DNA of 38,566 bases. Origin: Candidatus Kaiserbacteria bacterium (lineage in GTDB: Bacteria > Patescibacteriota > Minisyncoccia > Phycocordibacterales > UBA2100). Below are positions 22,115-30,194 of the stretch, one piece after another (position 1 is the stretch's first letter; the number at the start of each line of letters is the position of its first letter). Both the position numbers and the translations under genes were made by a program. Where the stretch lies: contig VGJQ01000009.1 of assembly GCA_016867375.1 (NCBI GenBank), forward strand, positions 1 through 38,566, read 5' to 3'. Below the pieces are notes generated by a model. It ran no database searches and was not told the DNA's origin. It saw only the letters and a list, made by a program, of their open reading frames with translations.

Positions 22115-22888
22115 TTATTTTTTTATCTTTGACATCTGCGCCCTCAACGTATTTCCGGCGGCTTCACGATACAGGCAGTAATCGCAATCGGGCGATGCAG
22201 GCGGAATTGCTTCACTGAGAAGACACTGCTTGATGTCAAGCAGTGTCTGCTCTACCCAACTCGCGTCGCCCGTATAGGGGATAAGCGTCACCTCAAACTC
22301 GAGCTTCGCATCGAATGCCTCCCGGTCCTTGCTCGCATTGGCATAGACGAAATATCCGGTGTCAGAGACCGCAAATCCCCGCTGTCGCAAAAGCCACTGG
22401 TACACTTCCATCTGGCGTTTGTAGCCGATGTGCCACGCTTCATCGAGTGATTTGATTGTCGTATCTTTACTCGTCGATTTATAGTCGACGACGATCAGTT
22501 CTCCCCCATCGTTTACCCAGAGATCATCGACTGCGCCCGAGACGACGAAACCGGTCTGTGCATGCTTATGCTCGACACCCTTGAAATTCTCACGCCAGAT
22601 GTCGAGATCCGCGTGTGCATAGGGCACCGCATCGACCTTATAGTGCTTCATAAGGGGATGCGGCTCTCCCTGTGCGCGATGGATATCAAACTCTTTTTTC
22701 AGGAGCGCATCGACGGCGCTGTTGAGATTAAACGGAAATCCCGGCGGTCGCGCCACGCCGAGCTTGTTGTCGAGAAAAAAACATCGCTGACAATTCAAAA
22801 AAAGATCGATTTTTGAGCGGGAGAGTCGCCACCGGGCGCCACCGTAATTCCAATCTGTCTTACGATTGGGCTTGTAGAAAGTCGACAT
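22115..22888 (-). CDS. Cas4/RecB-like PD-(D/E)XK nuclease with probable Fe-S cluster
   Basis: 257 residues. Nuclease core: SGAVDDLWV (D121/D122), ELIVVDYKSTS (D135, K137) and the QMEVYQWLL helix (Q159). Cysteines C33 and C36 (NCQRC) and C235 and C238 (CDYC) frame the domain, the pattern of the 4Fe-4S cluster in Cas4 and AddB-type nucleases. There is no helicase domain and no CRISPR locus nearby, so it is a stand-alone exonuclease candidate in repair or defence. It is followed by a palindrome (22053) and the MGMT-like gene. Confidence 0.85.
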   Translation of the reverse strand: MSTFYKPNRKTDWNYGGARWRLSRSKIDLFLNCQRCFFLDNKLGVARPPGFPFNLNSAVDALLKKEFDIHRAQGEPHPLMKHYKVDAVPYAHADLDIWRENFKGVEHKHAQTGFVVSGAVDDLWVNDGGELIVVDYKSTSKDTTIKSLDEAWHIGYKRQMEVYQWLLRQRGFAVSDTGYFVYANASKDREAFDAKLEFEVTLIPYTGDASWVEQTLLDIKQCLLSEAIPPASPDCDYCLYREAAGNTLRAQMSKIKK

Positions 22889-22914
22889 AGCGCAAGCTCT
22901 TCGGGAACAGGCGG

Positions 22915-23433
22915 TTAGTGTTGCTCTTGCTGATTGTCGACAGGACTTTGCGGATGCTGATTGTCATGGTTTCCCCGAAACCAGTGCTTGAAGCGATCTT
23001 CGACATACCACATACCGGTAAACATGATGAGTGCGAGCACGGTCGCAAAAATCGAAAGTGAATACATGCCAAATCCGACTGCAATACCCACAGCTGTCGC
23101 TACCCACATGCCGGCGGCGGTCGTGGCACCATGGAGCGATTCGCCGCGGAAGAACATCAGCCCTCCGCCGATGAAGCCCATACCCATGACCACTGCCGCC
23201 GCGAGACGCAGCGGGTCGAAATTGAGAATGCCGATGAACGCGATATCGACATAATTGCCGACAAGTATAAACATACATGCGCCGAGAGAAACGAGTCCGA
23301 AGGTGCGTGTGCCCACGGGCTGCCGTGCAATGACAGATCGCTCGGTGCCGATGATGCCGCCGAGCACCATCGCCAAGAGGAGCTTGAGAAACATCACTGT
23401 ATCAGTATCGATGAATTGTTCGACGCCGTTCAT
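22915..23433 (-). CDS. MgtC/SapB-family membrane protein
   Basis: 172 residues from the ATG at 23433; the frame extends upstream only through a repeat element. Motifs GGIIGTERS, GTRTFGLVSLGA, GMGFIGGG and GATTAAGMWVATAVGIAVG are the conserved MgtC membrane core. About four or five helices, then a hydrophilic tail (HDNQHPQSPVDNQQEQH) instead of the ACT-like domain of longer members. Family roles include Mg2+-limitation growth and modulation of ATP synthase; its role here is unknown. A TATAGT 7 nt before the ATG suggests a leaderless transcript. Confidence 0.9.
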   Translation of the reverse strand: MNGVEQFIDTDTVMFLKLLLAMVLGGIIGTERSVIARQPVGTRTFGLVSLGACMFILVGNYVDIAFIGILNFDPLRLAAAVVMGMGFIGGGLMFFRGESLHGATTAAGMWVATAVGIAVGFGMYSLSIFATVLALIMFTGMWYVEDRFKHWFRGNHDNQHPQSPVDNQQEQH

Positions 23434-23504
23434 ATGCAGTACTATAAAGTATAAACCATAATCGACAAACAGCACGTGGATAACATTCGTCAATGGGGAA
23501 ATTT

Positions 23505-23635
23505 CGTCTTTGCGAGGCCTGTGGCCGAAGCAATCCAGAGTGCTACCACTTACCCTAGATTGCTTCGCTTTGCACCACAAGGGCACTTCCATTTTTCTAA
23601 GCCTTGGCTAAGAAAAATTGGTCGCTCGCAAAGAC
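23505..23635. repeat. GCGAAGCAATCC-type hairpin element, copy 1
   Basis: The outer arms CGTCTTTGCGAG and CTCGCAAAGAC enclose CCGAAGCAATCCAGAG and CTAGATTGCTTCG, plus a further TTTTTCTAAGCC hairpin. The same repeat type lies at 34424. The remaining part of 23434-23692 holds nothing but a GGTCCCGTTCATACATAAT box (inverted, near 23678). Confidence 0.8.
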
Positions 23636-23692
23636 ACTATTGGTAGGTTGGTAGGTTAGTTGGGGATGGTATTATGTATGAACGGGACCTAG

Positions 23693-24577
23693 TTATGCCG
23701 GTAATGCGTCTCGCGATTCTTGTGGTATGAAACCTGTCGTATCTTGCACGCCGCACAGCTGGCGGGCTTCCGCGAGGACTTCCGGTATCCGCGCAGGCTT
23801 CACGCCGTATTCTTTCAAGAGGTGCGGCGTCTGGATGTGTCTGCACAGCACGATGCGCTTCTCGAGCATCCGACGCTTCTCGCCGTCGGTGAGAGTGGTA
23901 AGGCAGGTCAGCGGGTGCACGCGGCCGGATTCGATCAGAGAGAAAAGACCGCGGGACCGCGGGTATTCCCACCCCAAAAGCTTGAGATTCGAGCACTGCG
24001 CGTAGCGGATCGCATTGCGCGTGAAGCGCGTGTTGGTCACGAGCCAGCCTTCATCGACACGCGACGACTTTTCGGGTGCATTGCGCAGGTCTTCGTAGCG
24101 TGCGTGTACGTATAGTGCGTCCTTGACATCGATCTTGCCGCCGGGATCATTGTGGAATTTTGCTTCGATGCCGATGCGGCGATTGCCGCGCTCAGCGAGC
24201 ACATCGACTTCATGGGAAGCGCAGCGGCCAGCGAGCGTAACGCCAGTCTGCGCCTGGTATCCATGTGCACGCAGGACTTCTGCGAGGAATTGTTCAAACG
24301 GAAATCCTGACGGCCCGAGCGAAAAGACGGCGCGCTTGATCGAATAGCGCGCCGCGACCGGTATCGTCTCGTATTCGCGCAGGAGCGAAAAGGCATGCCG
24401 GTAGATCTCCTCGGTCATTATGCCGGGGCGCAGTTCGTCGATGATCCGAGATACGATGCGCGCCCGCATCGTGGAGCTCGCGCCGGCATTTTGCAGAGAA
24501 TGTTCGAGCTTCTCGGTACTGAAAGGTTCTTGGCCGCCATCGGCCTTGGTGATGAGTATGTTTTGCTTGGGATTCAT
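23693..24577 (-). CDS. ATP-cone plus Mrr-like restriction endonuclease
   Basis: 294 residues from the ATG at 24577. An ATP-cone domain lies at about 7-85 (ILITKADGGQEPFSTEKLEH, ARYSIKRAVFSLGPSG), the nucleotide-sensing module best known from NrdR and ribonucleotide reductase. A PD-(D/E)XK domain of the Mrr type follows at about 92-215 (FEQFLAEVLRAHGYQAQTG, SHEVDVLAE, RIGIEAKFHN: D125, E138, K140). The C-terminal helical part has LKEYGVKPARIPEVLAEARQ. The combination suggests a nuclease whose activity depends on (d)ATP level; that is inference. It immediately follows the 24580 gene. Confidence 0.85.
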   Translation of the reverse strand: MNPKQNILITKADGGQEPFSTEKLEHSLQNAGASSTMRARIVSRIIDELRPGIMTEEIYRHAFSLLREYETIPVAARYSIKRAVFSLGPSGFPFEQFLAEVLRAHGYQAQTGVTLAGRCASHEVDVLAERGNRRIGIEAKFHNDPGGKIDVKDALYVHARYEDLRNAPEKSSRVDEGWLVTNTRFTRNAIRYAQCSNLKLLGWEYPRSRGLFSLIESGRVHPLTCLTTLTDGEKRRMLEKRIVLCRHIQTPHLLKEYGVKPARIPEVLAEARQLCGVQDTTGFIPQESRDALPA

Positions 24578-24579
24578 AA

Positions 24580-25008
24580 TCAACGGAAGACAGAGGTCGA
24601 AGCAGTGTGTAGCGGCACATCCGGTATGACAGCAATCGGGATTGGCTCCCCGTCGAGTGTCGCGGTAAACGATATGCCGAGCGAAGATGCAAAGACGATG
24701 GTGCGGAATTGCCGTGTGACCTCTTGCTCAATACAGAGCGGTACATGAGGCTCCCGCCATGTCGTAAACATAAGAGCGTACGTGGTGGAGGAGACTTGTT
24801 CGGTCTTGACAGTGACTTCATCGCAGGTCGACGAGACCGGAATGGTGCCCGTGAGCGTATGCGAGCCGACGCCGATCGTATCGCGGACCAGGACCGGGCG
24901 TATAGGCTTGAGATTTGCGCGCACCATCTCATTGGCGACGAGAAATGTCGCGCCGAGACCGACGAAAAGTATGAGAATGAGCCATACGAGCGAGCGCAGA
25001 AGATTCAT
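24580..25008 (-). CDS. Single-pass exported hypothetical protein
   Basis: 142 residues from the ATG at 25008. A GTG at 25056 overlapping the mnmA stop would add 16 basic residues. An N-terminal helix (MNLLRSLVWLILILFVGLGA) acts as anchor or uncleaved signal. The outer part is beta-rich with one possible disulphide pair (STCDEV and PLCIEQ). No family recognised. A TATAAT 7 nt before the 25008 ATG favours that start and a leaderless mRNA. Its TGA touches the start region of the ATP-cone/Mrr gene, so the two are probably co-transcribed. Confidence 0.6.
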   Translation of the reverse strand: MNLLRSLVWLILILFVGLGATFLVANEMVRANLKPIRPVLVRDTIGVGSHTLTGTIPVSSTCDEVTVKTEQVSSTTYALMFTTWREPHVPLCIEQEVTRQFRTIVFASSLGISFTATLDGEPIPIAVIPDVPLHTASTSVFR

Positions 25009-25052
25009 CCTTTTTATTATATAGTGTCGCAAAGCCTTGATCGGCGGTTTAT

Positions 25053-26216
25053 TCACAGCGCCTCTATATGTCTCTCTATGCGCCGAATCACTCCCGCACC
25101 AAAGACACGATCATCATCATAGAGCACGAGGGACTGACCGGAAGACACAAGATGCGGCGCGTCAAACTGTACACGCATTCCATCGTCGGCTTGTCGCAAT
25201 GATACGGGAAACGGCGCTTCGCGATGGCGCGACTGCGCGAGTGTGGAAAGCGGGAGCTGTGGGGTCTCCCCGATCCAGTGCATATCTTCAAGCATGATTT
25301 CCCGGACCTCCCCGAGACTGCGGTCGAGAGAGACGGTGACTGTGTTGTCTTTGATCGAGGTGGCGATGACGTACTGAGCACCTTCCGTGTGTCCCGAAAC
25401 GCGGAATCCATGGCGCTGGCCGATCGTATAGAGCGCCGCACCATCGTGCGTACCGATTTTGTTGCCATCAGTGTCGATCACATCACCCTCTTTGAGCGTG
25501 ATATAACGCGCGAGAAAATCGCGCATACTCACGTCGCCCACAAAACAGAGCCCCTGGCTGTCGGGCTTGTGCGCGACCGGCAGACCACATGCCTGCGCAC
25601 GCTTTCGCACTTCGGACTTTGACAGATCACCGATCGGAAAAAGCGTCCGGGCGAGCTCTTCAGTGCGCACGCGGCAGAGGAAATACGACTGATCCTTTAG
25701 TGGATCGACGCCGCGCATAAGCTGCGGTGATAAGTCAGACTTATCACCATGGTGATAAGTCTGACTTATCACCGCGGGCTCCACTCGGGCGTAGTGGCCG
25801 GTGGCGATCAAATCCGCGCCGTGCGCAAACGCCCATTGGGCGAAATGGCCGAATTTGATCTTTTCGTTGCAGAGGACGTCGGGATTGGGCGTGATGCCGC
25901 GCTCATAGTCGCGTACCATGTGCTCCACGATTTCTGTCTTGTATTCGTGCGAGAGGTCGATTTCGCGAAAGGGAATGTCGAGCGCAGCCGCGATGCGCAT
26001 GGCATCGAGGCGATCCTCGCGCCAGGTGCACTCAATGAATTCAGGTTGCCAGATCTTAATGAAAACCCCCGCGACATCGTACCCCCGTTCCTTGAGAATA
26101 GCCGCCGAAGTGCCGCTATCTACTCCTCCCGAGAGGCCGACGAAGACTTTAGTTTTTTCCGATTCCCGTTCTTGAATCTTGTTTTGAAGAGGGATGGTGG
26201 CAATTTCTTGTGGCAT
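25053..26216 (-). CDS. mnmA: tRNA-specific 2-thiouridylase MnmA with in-frame palindrome insertion
   Basis: 387 residues from the ATG at 26216. Thiolates U34 of Lys, Glu and Gln tRNAs using ATP. P-loop SGGVDS (29-34), catalytic nucleophile in NPDVLCNEK (C116), persulphide cysteine in GLCFVG (C224), and GHYARV, RGVDPLKDQSYFL and TIGQRHGF. Between HYARVE and LMRGVDP the enzyme carries the extra stretch AVISQTYHHGDKSDLSP (about 148-164), encoded entirely by a perfect 52-bp palindrome. Family members normally have a shorter loop here. All catalytic residues are intact, so the enzyme is probably active. It follows the AAA/DUF4143 gene by 4 nt. Confidence 0.96.
   Translation of the reverse strand: MPQEIATIPLQNKIQERESEKTKVFVGLSGGVDSGTSAAILKERGYDVAGVFIKIWQPEFIECTWREDRLDAMRIAAALDIPFREIDLSHEYKTEIVEHMVRDYERGITPNPDVLCNEKIKFGHFAQWAFAHGADLIATGHYARVEPAVISQTYHHGDKSDLSPQLMRGVDPLKDQSYFLCRVRTEELARTLFPIGDLSKSEVRKRAQACGLPVAHKPDSQGLCFVGDVSMRDFLARYITLKEGDVIDTDGNKIGTHDGAALYTIGQRHGFRVSGHTEGAQYVIATSIKDNTVTVSLDRSLGEVREIMLEDMHWIGETPQLPLSTLAQSRHREAPFPVSLRQADDGMRVQFDAPHLVSSGQSLVLYDDDRVFGAGVIRRIERHIEAL
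25724..25775. repeat. 52-bp perfect palindrome inside mnmA (AGTCNGACT family)
   Basis: Two odd palindromes GGTGATAAGTC-A-GACTTATCACC and its reverse complement, joined by AT and capped by GC on both sides. The whole 52 bp is its own reverse complement. Cores are AGTCAGACT and AGTCTGACT. It is in frame and adds residues to the enzyme without a stop. Confidence 0.95.
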
Positions 26217-26220
26217 ATGT

Positions 26221-27504
26221 TTATGTTTTGGCTTTATCAAGAAGCCATTCCCATAAAGGCCTGAACTGTATGGTCATTCCACCCTTCTCCATATCACGCT
26301 TATCATCCCACGTAAGGACAAGGAGATTGTTCACATGTAATTCCTTGCCTGCTTCAACCAAGGCTTTTATTTCTCTTTGCACCACATCCGGATTACTCGA
26401 TTCATAGGTCACCTGTATCAATTCGGTTATTTCCGTACCGGACTTCAGTGCAAAATCCACTTCACGATCGTTTCTGGTGTGGTAATAGAATATTTCCCGA
26501 TTAGACTCACTGCCTCGTTTCACCAGCTCGGTGAACACGAGATTTTCCATGTACTTGCCATTGTTCGGTGAATGCTGAACTGCTTTGGACGTTATAAATC
26601 CGTTATCGACTACATATGCTTTCTTTGGAGATCTGAGACGCAAACCGGCTTTTGCAGAATAGCGATGGAGAGAAAATATAAGATAGGCCTCGGTAAGATA
26701 GCCGAGATATTTTTCAAGTGTAACGCCGCTTTTGAAGCCAAGAATGTTGGCAAGTTTGCGTATGCTGTACTGGCCGGTAACGTTGTTTATGAGGAATGAA
26801 CCGAGGTTGTCTATCTGCTCGGAAAAGCGCACCTTATGCCGCTTGACCACGTCCTTAAAAAGCAGGGAGTCAAATAGCACATCAAGATATCCTCTTGGAT
26901 CGAGACCTTTGGTAACTACTTCCGGATAGCCACCACTTAGCATGTATTCATTTAAAATCTGTAGGAGTTTTCCCTTTTCTGAAGGTATGGCAAGTTTTTC
27001 TTCTGTCACTTCATACTGTTTGGCACGAAGTATTTCGGAAAAATCAAACGGGAGTATTTGTATCGGTATATGACGGCCAGTAAGATGGGTGGCAAGTTCT
27101 TTGGATAGCAATCGAGCATTCGATCCCGTAAGTACGAGATTATAGCCTTCACGATGCAAACGATTCACGAACAGTTCCCATTTGGGAAGATTCTGTATTT
27201 CATCAAAGAGAATATTTTTTGTTTCTCCGTAGGCTTGTCGCAATTCCGACATCAGTTCATTGAGATCAAACGTATCTTCTCCGGGGAGTGATTCATCATC
27301 AAAATTGAAATACGCAAACTCTTTATCTTTCAGGAGCATCAGTGAAAAGACCGACTTGCCGGCTCGACGAGGCCCCAAAACCACTTTTATCAAATCCGAA
27401 TCAAGCCACTTTTTGGCCTCTTTTTCCTTGGTACGCTCTATGTATGGCAGAGACAAAAGTCTCTCTTTTTCGCCTTTTTGCCTTAAAACAGTTGATTTAA
27501 GCAT
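26221..27504 (-). CDS. AAA-family ATPase with DUF4143 domain
   Basis: 427 residues. Walker A GPRRAGKS (44-51), Walker B NILFDEIQ (D101, E102), sensor segment LVLTGSNARLLSKELATHLTGR, then a winged-helix region (YSIRKLANILGFKSGVTLEK) and the DUF4143-type C-terminal domain with a nuclease-like strand pattern (FYYHTRNDREVDFALKSG, ITELIQVTYES). The family is widespread in archaea and mobile DNA with no settled role. The gene looks visibly richer in A/T and AAA/AGA codons than its neighbours, suggesting recent transfer. It ends 4 nt before mnmA. Confidence 0.88.
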   Translation of the reverse strand: MLKSTVLRQKGEKERLLSLPYIERTKEKEAKKWLDSDLIKVVLGPRRAGKSVFSLMLLKDKEFAYFNFDDESLPGEDTFDLNELMSELRQAYGETKNILFDEIQNLPKWELFVNRLHREGYNLVLTGSNARLLSKELATHLTGRHIPIQILPFDFSEILRAKQYEVTEEKLAIPSEKGKLLQILNEYMLSGGYPEVVTKGLDPRGYLDVLFDSLLFKDVVKRHKVRFSEQIDNLGSFLINNVTGQYSIRKLANILGFKSGVTLEKYLGYLTEAYLIFSLHRYSAKAGLRLRSPKKAYVVDNGFITSKAVQHSPNNGKYMENLVFTELVKRGSESNREIFYYHTRNDREVDFALKSGTEITELIQVTYESSNPDVVQREIKALVEAGKELHVNNLLVLTWDDKRDMEKGGMTIQFRPLWEWLLDKAKT

Positions 27505-27592
27505 ATTATTTTAGCCGTAATGTGCATAAAGTATCCTTTTTGCACACCACAGATAGTATACTGGACAAAATAGGAAAATACAAGGATTCTTG

Positions 27593-28675
27593 TCAATTAT
27601 CAATATAGATACTCTTTTTGGTGAGATGCTGCTGGTAGGTCTTGCTGAAGTAGGTGGTTCCGTGATCATCGGCGAGATAGAAGAGGTAGTCGTTTTTCGT
27701 CGGGTTGACGGCGGCTTGGAGCGAATCGAGTGATGGGCTTCCGATCGGCGTGGGTGGGAGGCCTTTGTGGACGTAGGTGTTGTACGCAGAATCGCTCTTG
27801 AGGTCATCCCTCGTGAGGCTAAAGGTACTCTTGCCCATGGTATAGAGAAAAGTCACGTCGACTTGCAGTGCCATATCCTTTCTGATCCTATTCCAGAGGA
27901 CACCGCTGATCATGCGGCGATCATTGGAATTAAATGCTTCTTTTTCGATGATGGATGCCATGTTCACTATCTCCTCGAGCGTATGGCCCGAAGCCTCGAT
28001 CTGCTCGGCAAGCGACTTTTCAGACGGAGCCGACAAGGGGGGTGTCGTCGTGGCGTGGAGGATCTCATCGAAGCGGTCGCGCATGCTCTTGATGACCGTA
28101 CCCTCATTGGCATTGGGAAGGAAGTTGTATGTATCGGGAAAAAGGTAGCCTTCCAAGGGCGTCGCCTGCGTGAGGAAATTGGCCTGATCGAAGCGCTCGA
28201 GCTGTGAGCCGAAGATCACCGCCATCTGACGCGTATTGGCGCCTTCGGGGATGCGTATCCGTATCGGCACGAGACCGTTTTCGCCAAGTGCAATGATGCG
28301 AATCACGGAAAAAAGATCATGTGGCTCCTTGAAAAGATAGTCATCGGCCTGCATACGACGCCCCTTGCCTGAGAGTGTCGCCGCGACACGAAACGCAAGC
28401 GCCGAACGCACGACCCCCTGCTCGTGAAGCTTGCGACTGATCTGAGTGAGTGTCTGCCCTTCGGGGACTTCGACCAGGTGGTTGAGCGGAAAATCATCAG
28501 GAGGACGTATCAAGAAAAGATACGTGCATACCGCGAGTATGCCGGCCACGAGGATGATGATGATCGTGCGGCGATTCGTGTGCTCGACCCACCGCTGCGA
28601 AAGATGCAGCTGCACACGATCAAGATCATCGAAGAATTGTCGCAGTTTTTTCAAAAAGGCGTGGAGAAAATCCAT
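27593..28675 (-). CDS. mltG: Endolytic murein transglycosylase MltG
   Basis: 360 residues. Cleaves nascent glycan strands at the membrane and so sets glycan length. A cytoplasmic N-terminus of about 35 residues, a membrane helix at 36-57, a LysM-like region (VEVPEGQTLTQISRKLHEQG) and the YceG domain with LEGYLFPDTYNF and the catalytic-Glu motif ASIIEKEAF (E244). C-terminal YNTYVHKGLPPTPIGSPSLDSLQAAVNP is typical. It shows that the cell builds peptidoglycan. 27505-27592 is a short gap. Confidence 0.96.
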   Translation of the reverse strand: MDFLHAFLKKLRQFFDDLDRVQLHLSQRWVEHTNRRTIIIILVAGILAVCTYLFLIRPPDDFPLNHLVEVPEGQTLTQISRKLHEQGVVRSALAFRVAATLSGKGRRMQADDYLFKEPHDLFSVIRIIALGENGLVPIRIRIPEGANTRQMAVIFGSQLERFDQANFLTQATPLEGYLFPDTYNFLPNANEGTVIKSMRDRFDEILHATTTPPLSAPSEKSLAEQIEASGHTLEEIVNMASIIEKEAFNSNDRRMISGVLWNRIRKDMALQVDVTFLYTMGKSTFSLTRDDLKSDSAYNTYVHKGLPPTPIGSPSLDSLQAAVNPTKNDYLFYLADDHGTTYFSKTYQQHLTKKSIYIDN

Positions 28676-28696
28676 AGATGAGTAGGTCGATCAGTA

Positions 28697-30097
28697 TTAC
28701 ATCGGGAGATTTGGCGGCGGGGCGGCCTTGGTGGCGGGGATGCGATTGATGCCAGGGGCTTGGACGGTGCTACTCGGGAAATGCCACAACGTGGCAATGG
28801 ACTCGACGCTCATGATGCCGATCGGTGCGCTCCATGGCGGATAAAAAGCGGATCGCCTGCGGTAGGCATCAAGGAATCGGCGCATAATGAACTTCTTGTA
28901 CATGTCTTTATAATCCTGCCATGGATAATTAAATGTATTGAGTCCGCCATCGTTGTCTGGCCCGAGCTCATTGAGATATGAGGTCCCCAAGGGTTTCCAA
29001 ATGAGACGCAGTATGCCGATATTGGGTCCTTGCACACTTCCGCGCGAGAGATCGGCCATGTAAATGCCCCGCACACTTACGTCGTAAGATACCTTGCCGG
29101 AATTGCGCTCAATGGCTTCCATCTGGACTTTTTGCTTCCACGTAGGGTTGGGGAAGCGCATCGGATTATCCTTCTGCTCATCAGGTATTGCCTCCACGCG
29201 AATCTCGTCGATCTTCTTTTTCTGGCGCGCCTGCCAATCGGCCTCACTGCTGGTGGGAAACAACACACCACCCGTCGTCTTCGTAGCGCGGATAATAATT
29301 TGAATCCAGACCTGCTCTTGCGGCTTGAGTCCCGAGAGATACTCAAACATCTGCGCCAAGGGCTCGATCTTAAATTCCTCCTTCGGGTCCTTATCGAGCT
29401 CAAAATCGATATAGCTCTTGATCGGAAACACATCTTCCTTACTGAGCTTAAAATCGTTGACAAAGCCATCGTACCGAGCCGGATCGTACTGGAATTTTGA
29501 TGCATAGTCTTCCACGACATGTATCTCGACATCGGGGAATTGCGCATAGAGGGCGGTCTCTACGACGTTGCGCAAAAAATCCCAGGTCCAGACATAGAAA
29601 TGCACTTCTCCACCAAAGCTCGCAATCTCGAGCGAATACCATGGGCGTACGCGACCCATCCATGCTCGCTTGATGAAATCCGTCTCACCCGAGGTGGACC
29701 ACATCGTTGCAAGTGCGATCTCCATGGCACGCGGCGATTTGGACATCTCGCGCGGTATGCGTATCTCGAGGAGAGTGCCCTCGCGCTCAGAAATCCACGC
29801 TGATCGGATATAACGCACCCATGTCTGCCATCCGGCGCTGATGAGCACCAGGGGAAGCCAGATCGGCGCAGTGCCAAGTACCCATCCAAATCCGAAGACG
29901 AGAAAATTGGGTATCTGCGTCGAGAGAATGTTCAGGAGTCCCAGGAAAAGTGCGCCGAGGAAAAGGGGGCGCGGAATGCCCCAACCCCAAAGCCACTGCA
30001 CCCACGCATGAAAATCAAACCATGAGTATGACTGGGACTTGAAACCGATTTTCTTTTGGAGCGGCGTCTCTGTTTTTTGCCTCTTTACTTCAGCCAT
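28697..30097 (-). CDS. CPR membrane protein resembling the N-terminal part of TraG/VirD4-like fusions
   Basis: 466 residues from the ATG at 30097. Two membrane helices (about 43-60 and 68-90) precede a large cytoplasmic domain with EREGTLLEIRIPREMSKSPR, VWTWDFLRNVVETALYAQFP and a C-terminal LWHFPSSTVQAPGINRIPAT followed by KAAPPPNLP. From memory, that C-terminal style occurs just before the ATPase domain in large CPR VirD4/TraG-like proteins. Here the frame stops there and no ATPase follows. It could be a stand-alone DNA- or protein-transfer accessory, or a split gene whose ATPase lies elsewhere. Function not established. Confidence 0.55.
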   Translation of the reverse strand: MAEVKRQKTETPLQKKIGFKSQSYSWFDFHAWVQWLWGWGIPRPLFLGALFLGLLNILSTQIPNFLVFGFGWVLGTAPIWLPLVLISAGWQTWVRYIRSAWISEREGTLLEIRIPREMSKSPRAMEIALATMWSTSGETDFIKRAWMGRVRPWYSLEIASFGGEVHFYVWTWDFLRNVVETALYAQFPDVEIHVVEDYASKFQYDPARYDGFVNDFKLSKEDVFPIKSYIDFELDKDPKEEFKIEPLAQMFEYLSGLKPQEQVWIQIIIRATKTTGGVLFPTSSEADWQARQKKKIDEIRVEAIPDEQKDNPMRFPNPTWKQKVQMEAIERNSGKVSYDVSVRGIYMADLSRGSVQGPNIGILRLIWKPLGTSYLNELGPDNDGGLNTFNYPWQDYKDMYKKFIMRRFLDAYRRRSAFYPPWSAPIGIMSVESIATLWHFPSSTVQAPGINRIPATKAAPPPNLPM

Positions 30098-30144
30098 CGT
30101 CACTATTTTACCACTCCCTATACACAAGTGTGAGACTTATAAAC

Positions 30145-30173
30145 AAAACGCCGCGACTTGGTCGCGGCGTTTT
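30145..30173 (-). terminator. Rho-independent terminator of the sigma4/HARE-HTH gene
   Basis: A perfect 13-bp stem AAAACGCCGCGAC / GTCGCGGCGTTTT around a 3-nt loop, with TTTTGTTT on the minus-strand side. Confidence 0.9.
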
Positions 30174-30194
30174 GTATTGCACGGATGTAGTGGA

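Noticed and set aside
23505-23635. A tRNA or other structured RNA gene in the mgtC-mrr gap
   Set aside because: The fold is a long hairpin without cloverleaf, T-loop or CCA-type end, and the sequence recurs at 34424 as a repeat.
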